Part shown: one piece after another, positions 1 through 23,277 of the stretch
Layout of the letters: each line of letters begins with the position of its first letter
How positions within the stretch are numbered: the first letter of the stretch is position 1
Assembly: GCF_000003815.2 (NCBI RefSeq)
Contig: NC_049980.1
Location: 33,857,161-33,880,437, forward strand
Length of the DNA: 23,277 nt
Source: Branchiostoma floridae
Taxonomy: Eukaryota; Chordata; Leptocardii; Amphioxiformes; Branchiostomatidae
Direction: 5' to 3'
Program-made: the position numbers and the translations under genes
Notes under the pieces: generated by a model
The model's database searches: none
Told to the model about the DNA's origin: nothing
What the model saw: the letters and a program-made list of their open reading frames with translations, nothing else

Positions 1-660
1 ATTACTGTATACTAACAACAGAACCTTTGACAAGAGCACGGCTATGCACACACCTTTGCGACGTTATAGTACTAGAAGCCTATCTTGAATTGGGTACCAT
101 ATGAATATTCATGTATGCTTTGACTCTGTATATACTTGACTTATAAACGTTATGATATCATTGTATTTTTATCCTGTACATTATTGAAGGATGGCAGACG
201 ACATCTGAAAGTTTAGAGATTTCAATTTTCTGTTTACAAATTGTATACGTTTTTGTCCCCAACATTTCACGTACTAGTATCAATGTAATTGTAAGATTCC
301 AGGTAGAATAGTATAAAACTTTATGGTGACACCAATGGATATCGAAAGAAGACAAACTTTTGTAGACTGAATTAAAAGAAAATCCTGGAATATTGTTGGT
401 AAAGATGAAATGTAAAATTGTTACTTTCATCATTGCCCTCCATCTTGTTGTAAGAGGGGCAAAGACAAAACCTATTATGACAACATGTAAAGTAGAATAC
501 AGGTTTTTCCATAGCATTAGAAAAATAAGCTGAAACATTTGTGTATCGAAGAGATCAAAGATTTTGAACACGTTTGCCACCAATAGGTGATCTGTGTCTT
601 ATATATGCTATGTATATGTGCCATGATACACGAATTAAAGTCAATAAAAGTTAACATGTC
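1..660 (+). other. AT-rich stretch, possible 3' UTR of a convergent plus-strand gene
   Basis: No recognisable coding sequence. AATAAA on plus at 643-648 is followed by a T-rich downstream stretch (CATTTCTTTTGTTTCTTC), the layout of a polyadenylation site. If real, a neighbouring plus-strand gene ends here, tail-to-tail with CHD1. The 141-codon minus-strand frame at 158-583 has no recognisable family and looks like chance. Confidence 0.3.
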
Positions 661-951
661 CATTTCTTTTGTTTCTTCATGACCTTAGAACCAGGCCAAT
701 GAGCTGGTAATCGGTGTGGCCAGACTTGGTGACCAACCCTGCCATAAAAGCGTACATCCGAAAATAATTTCATCTGGTTGGTGGAATGTAGGAGTCAGAT
801 TTCTTTTAGACATCTGTTTATAGATCTACTCACTTTGCTTACGTTTCCATGTCTCTCACACATTCATGCAGGTCCACTTCTTGCCGCTGACACACAATCC
901 GAAACGTGGCTAAGTTTGTGTGAATATATGTGTGTGTGTGCATGTGTATAT

Positions 952-1148
952 TACTGTAAATGTATTAAAGTTCGCGGGGATTTAATTTCGCGGTAGCGGA
1001 AAAATGACTTTTCGCGGTGGTTTTAATTTCGCGGTACCACCATGCACTGCAATGGAAAAATGTTCGAGGTGGTTTAAAGTTCGCGGTGAAGCGGCCACCG
1101 CAAAACCGCGAACATTAATCCACCGCGAAAGTTTCTGCATTTACAGTA
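952..1148. mobile_element. MITE with TACTGTAAATG inverted ends and CGCGG-rich core
   Basis: Perfect 11-bp terminal inverted repeats TACTGTAAATG (952-962) and CATTTACAGTA (1138-1148). The interior is built of TTCGCGGTGG/CCACCGCGAA motifs that fold back on themselves (for example TTCGCGGGG against CCACCGCGAA). It sits inside a (TG)n tract. The ends read as TA plus CTGTAA, consistent with a TA target duplication as in Tc1/mariner-type elements (inference). No transposase. Confidence 0.75.
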
Positions 1149-1831
1149 TGTGTGTGCGCATGTGCGTGGTCCATAGTAAGTGCTAAAAAGGGACCACTGG
1201 TTTACAAAGTGTGTACAACTGTGTGCCCCCGAAGCCACAAGATCTCACTCCCTGGTGATGAGTAACGTTACAAAACTCAAGTTTGTGCGACATTGAAGAC
1301 CACCAGTTCAGGGGAATCAGTGACATTTATTATTCCCAAACCTGACAGGCTGAGAACACGTGGAGGTGGTCCCTGGACCGGCCACGGCAGGTTCTGGGGA
1401 CAGGCGGGATTGCGGACTGGAAAAAAAGGCTAACTTCTTTAATATAATCAGTTTTCTGACACTGATGCACACGAGAGCGCATCAACAAGTACTGTCCATC
1501 CTCCAGAAGTTTCTAACTCTGAAACAGTCAGTCGACGTAACACTTGCTGCATGCCTTGTGAGAGCGTGACACGGCATCTAATGGCATATAAATATATAAC
1601 TGTGCCGTCACATGATGCCTGCCCGTAGAATATGGCCTCACGACTTCATCCTTAGCAAACTTAATGCTGAGGAACTGTTTTCATTGCCACTGGGAGATTC
1701 GTCTGCGCTGAGACTCGCTTCGTCACGACTATTTAACATCAGAGGTGCATAAATACAAGCATCGGAACCTGTAAATTTTAAGTTATCTTCTTCCTTATTT
1801 ACAACGACCATCGTAACAATCATACCAATAG
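1149..1831. other. Intergenic or downstream flank, nothing recognised
   Basis: Non-coding sequence between the MITE and the CHD1 polyadenylation candidate. Short open frames on both strands show no family resemblance. A second minus-strand AATAAA is at 1326-1331. Confidence 0.5.
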
Positions 1832-1837
1832 TTTATT
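1832..1837 (-). terminator. Polyadenylation signal candidate for CHD1
   Basis: AATAAA on the minus strand (TTTATT on plus), about 115 bases after the stop codon. It is the first canonical hexamer downstream of the stop. Another lies at 1326-1331. It implies a short 3' UTR; cleavage is not provable from sequence. Confidence 0.55.
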
Positions 1838-1949
1838 TGCGATACTCTATTCGAAAATTGGTCTCGTGTCCAAGTAAAGTTTTTTCCTCTGGTGCAACAT
1901 ATTTTCACTAAGTAAGGATCATCCTTGAATGACGAAAGTCTCCTTGCTG

Positions 1950-23251
<21,302 letters not shown>

Positions 23252-23277
23252 CTGACAAACAAACAAACAAACAAACA

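Noticed and set aside
158-583. 141-codon minus-strand open frame
   Set aside because: AT-rich, no recognisable domain, lies downstream of the CHD1 poly(A) candidate and overlaps a plausible plus-strand 3' UTR; best explained by chance.

Overview
The window is eukaryotic genomic DNA. It is almost filled by one intron-rich minus-strand gene, a CHD1-type chromatin remodeller: the single invertebrate counterpart of vertebrate CHD1 and CHD2. The gene reads right to left. The chromodomains and the first ATPase motifs lie beyond position 23277. Visible are 23 coding exons, from helicase motif Ia (22826-22945) to the stop codon at 1950-1952. I joined the exons by eye; every splice phase closes, and about 1,280 residues are visible apart from an assembly gap of 353 N (2426-2778) just inside the 5' side of the terminal exon. 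The exon set, the dispersed repeats and above all the duplicated exon edges suggest amphioxus (Branchiostoma); this organism call is inference.

Layout in mRNA order (decreasing coordinate): Snf2 motif Ia to DEAH box (23251-20099); linker to lobe 2 (19354-17322); helicase lobe 2 motifs IV-VI (16720-15036); post-ATPase region (14582-11550); acidic/serine stretch with AT-hook-like motif (11166-10988); SANT (about 11000-9798); SLIDE (9228-7244); lysine/glutamate-rich linker (6552-5770); CHCT/DUF4208 helical domain (5904-4601); low-complexity tail (3950-1950). A polyadenylation signal candidate lies at 1832-1837. The left 660 bases may hold the 3' end of a convergent plus-strand gene.

The striking feature is that at least nine exon edges in seven exons are copied into the neighbouring intron, splice site included. 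Examples are ten truncated acceptor-bearing copies of the DEAH exon separated by (AATC)n, nine donor-bearing copies of the SLIDE exon end, a 35-bp array that regenerates a donor each unit, and a 153-bp in-frame tandem of the whole motif Ia exon. From memory, amphioxus minisatellites that duplicate exon-intron borders have been described at the Adh locus under the name 'mirage'; if so, this locus is an extreme case. Most long copies differ from the real exon only at synonymous positions although they look unspliceable. This is the most puzzling observation here.

The introns also carry several non-autonomous DNA transposons: a 246-bp element with perfect 50-bp terminal inverted repeats and TTA duplication, a 919-bp hAT-like element, a 342-bp CAGGGCTCG-ended element and two TA-flanked elements of one family. 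Two tail-to-tail tRNA-derived SINE-like copies are also present. No rRNA, tRNA gene, CRISPR array or second confident protein-coding gene was found.
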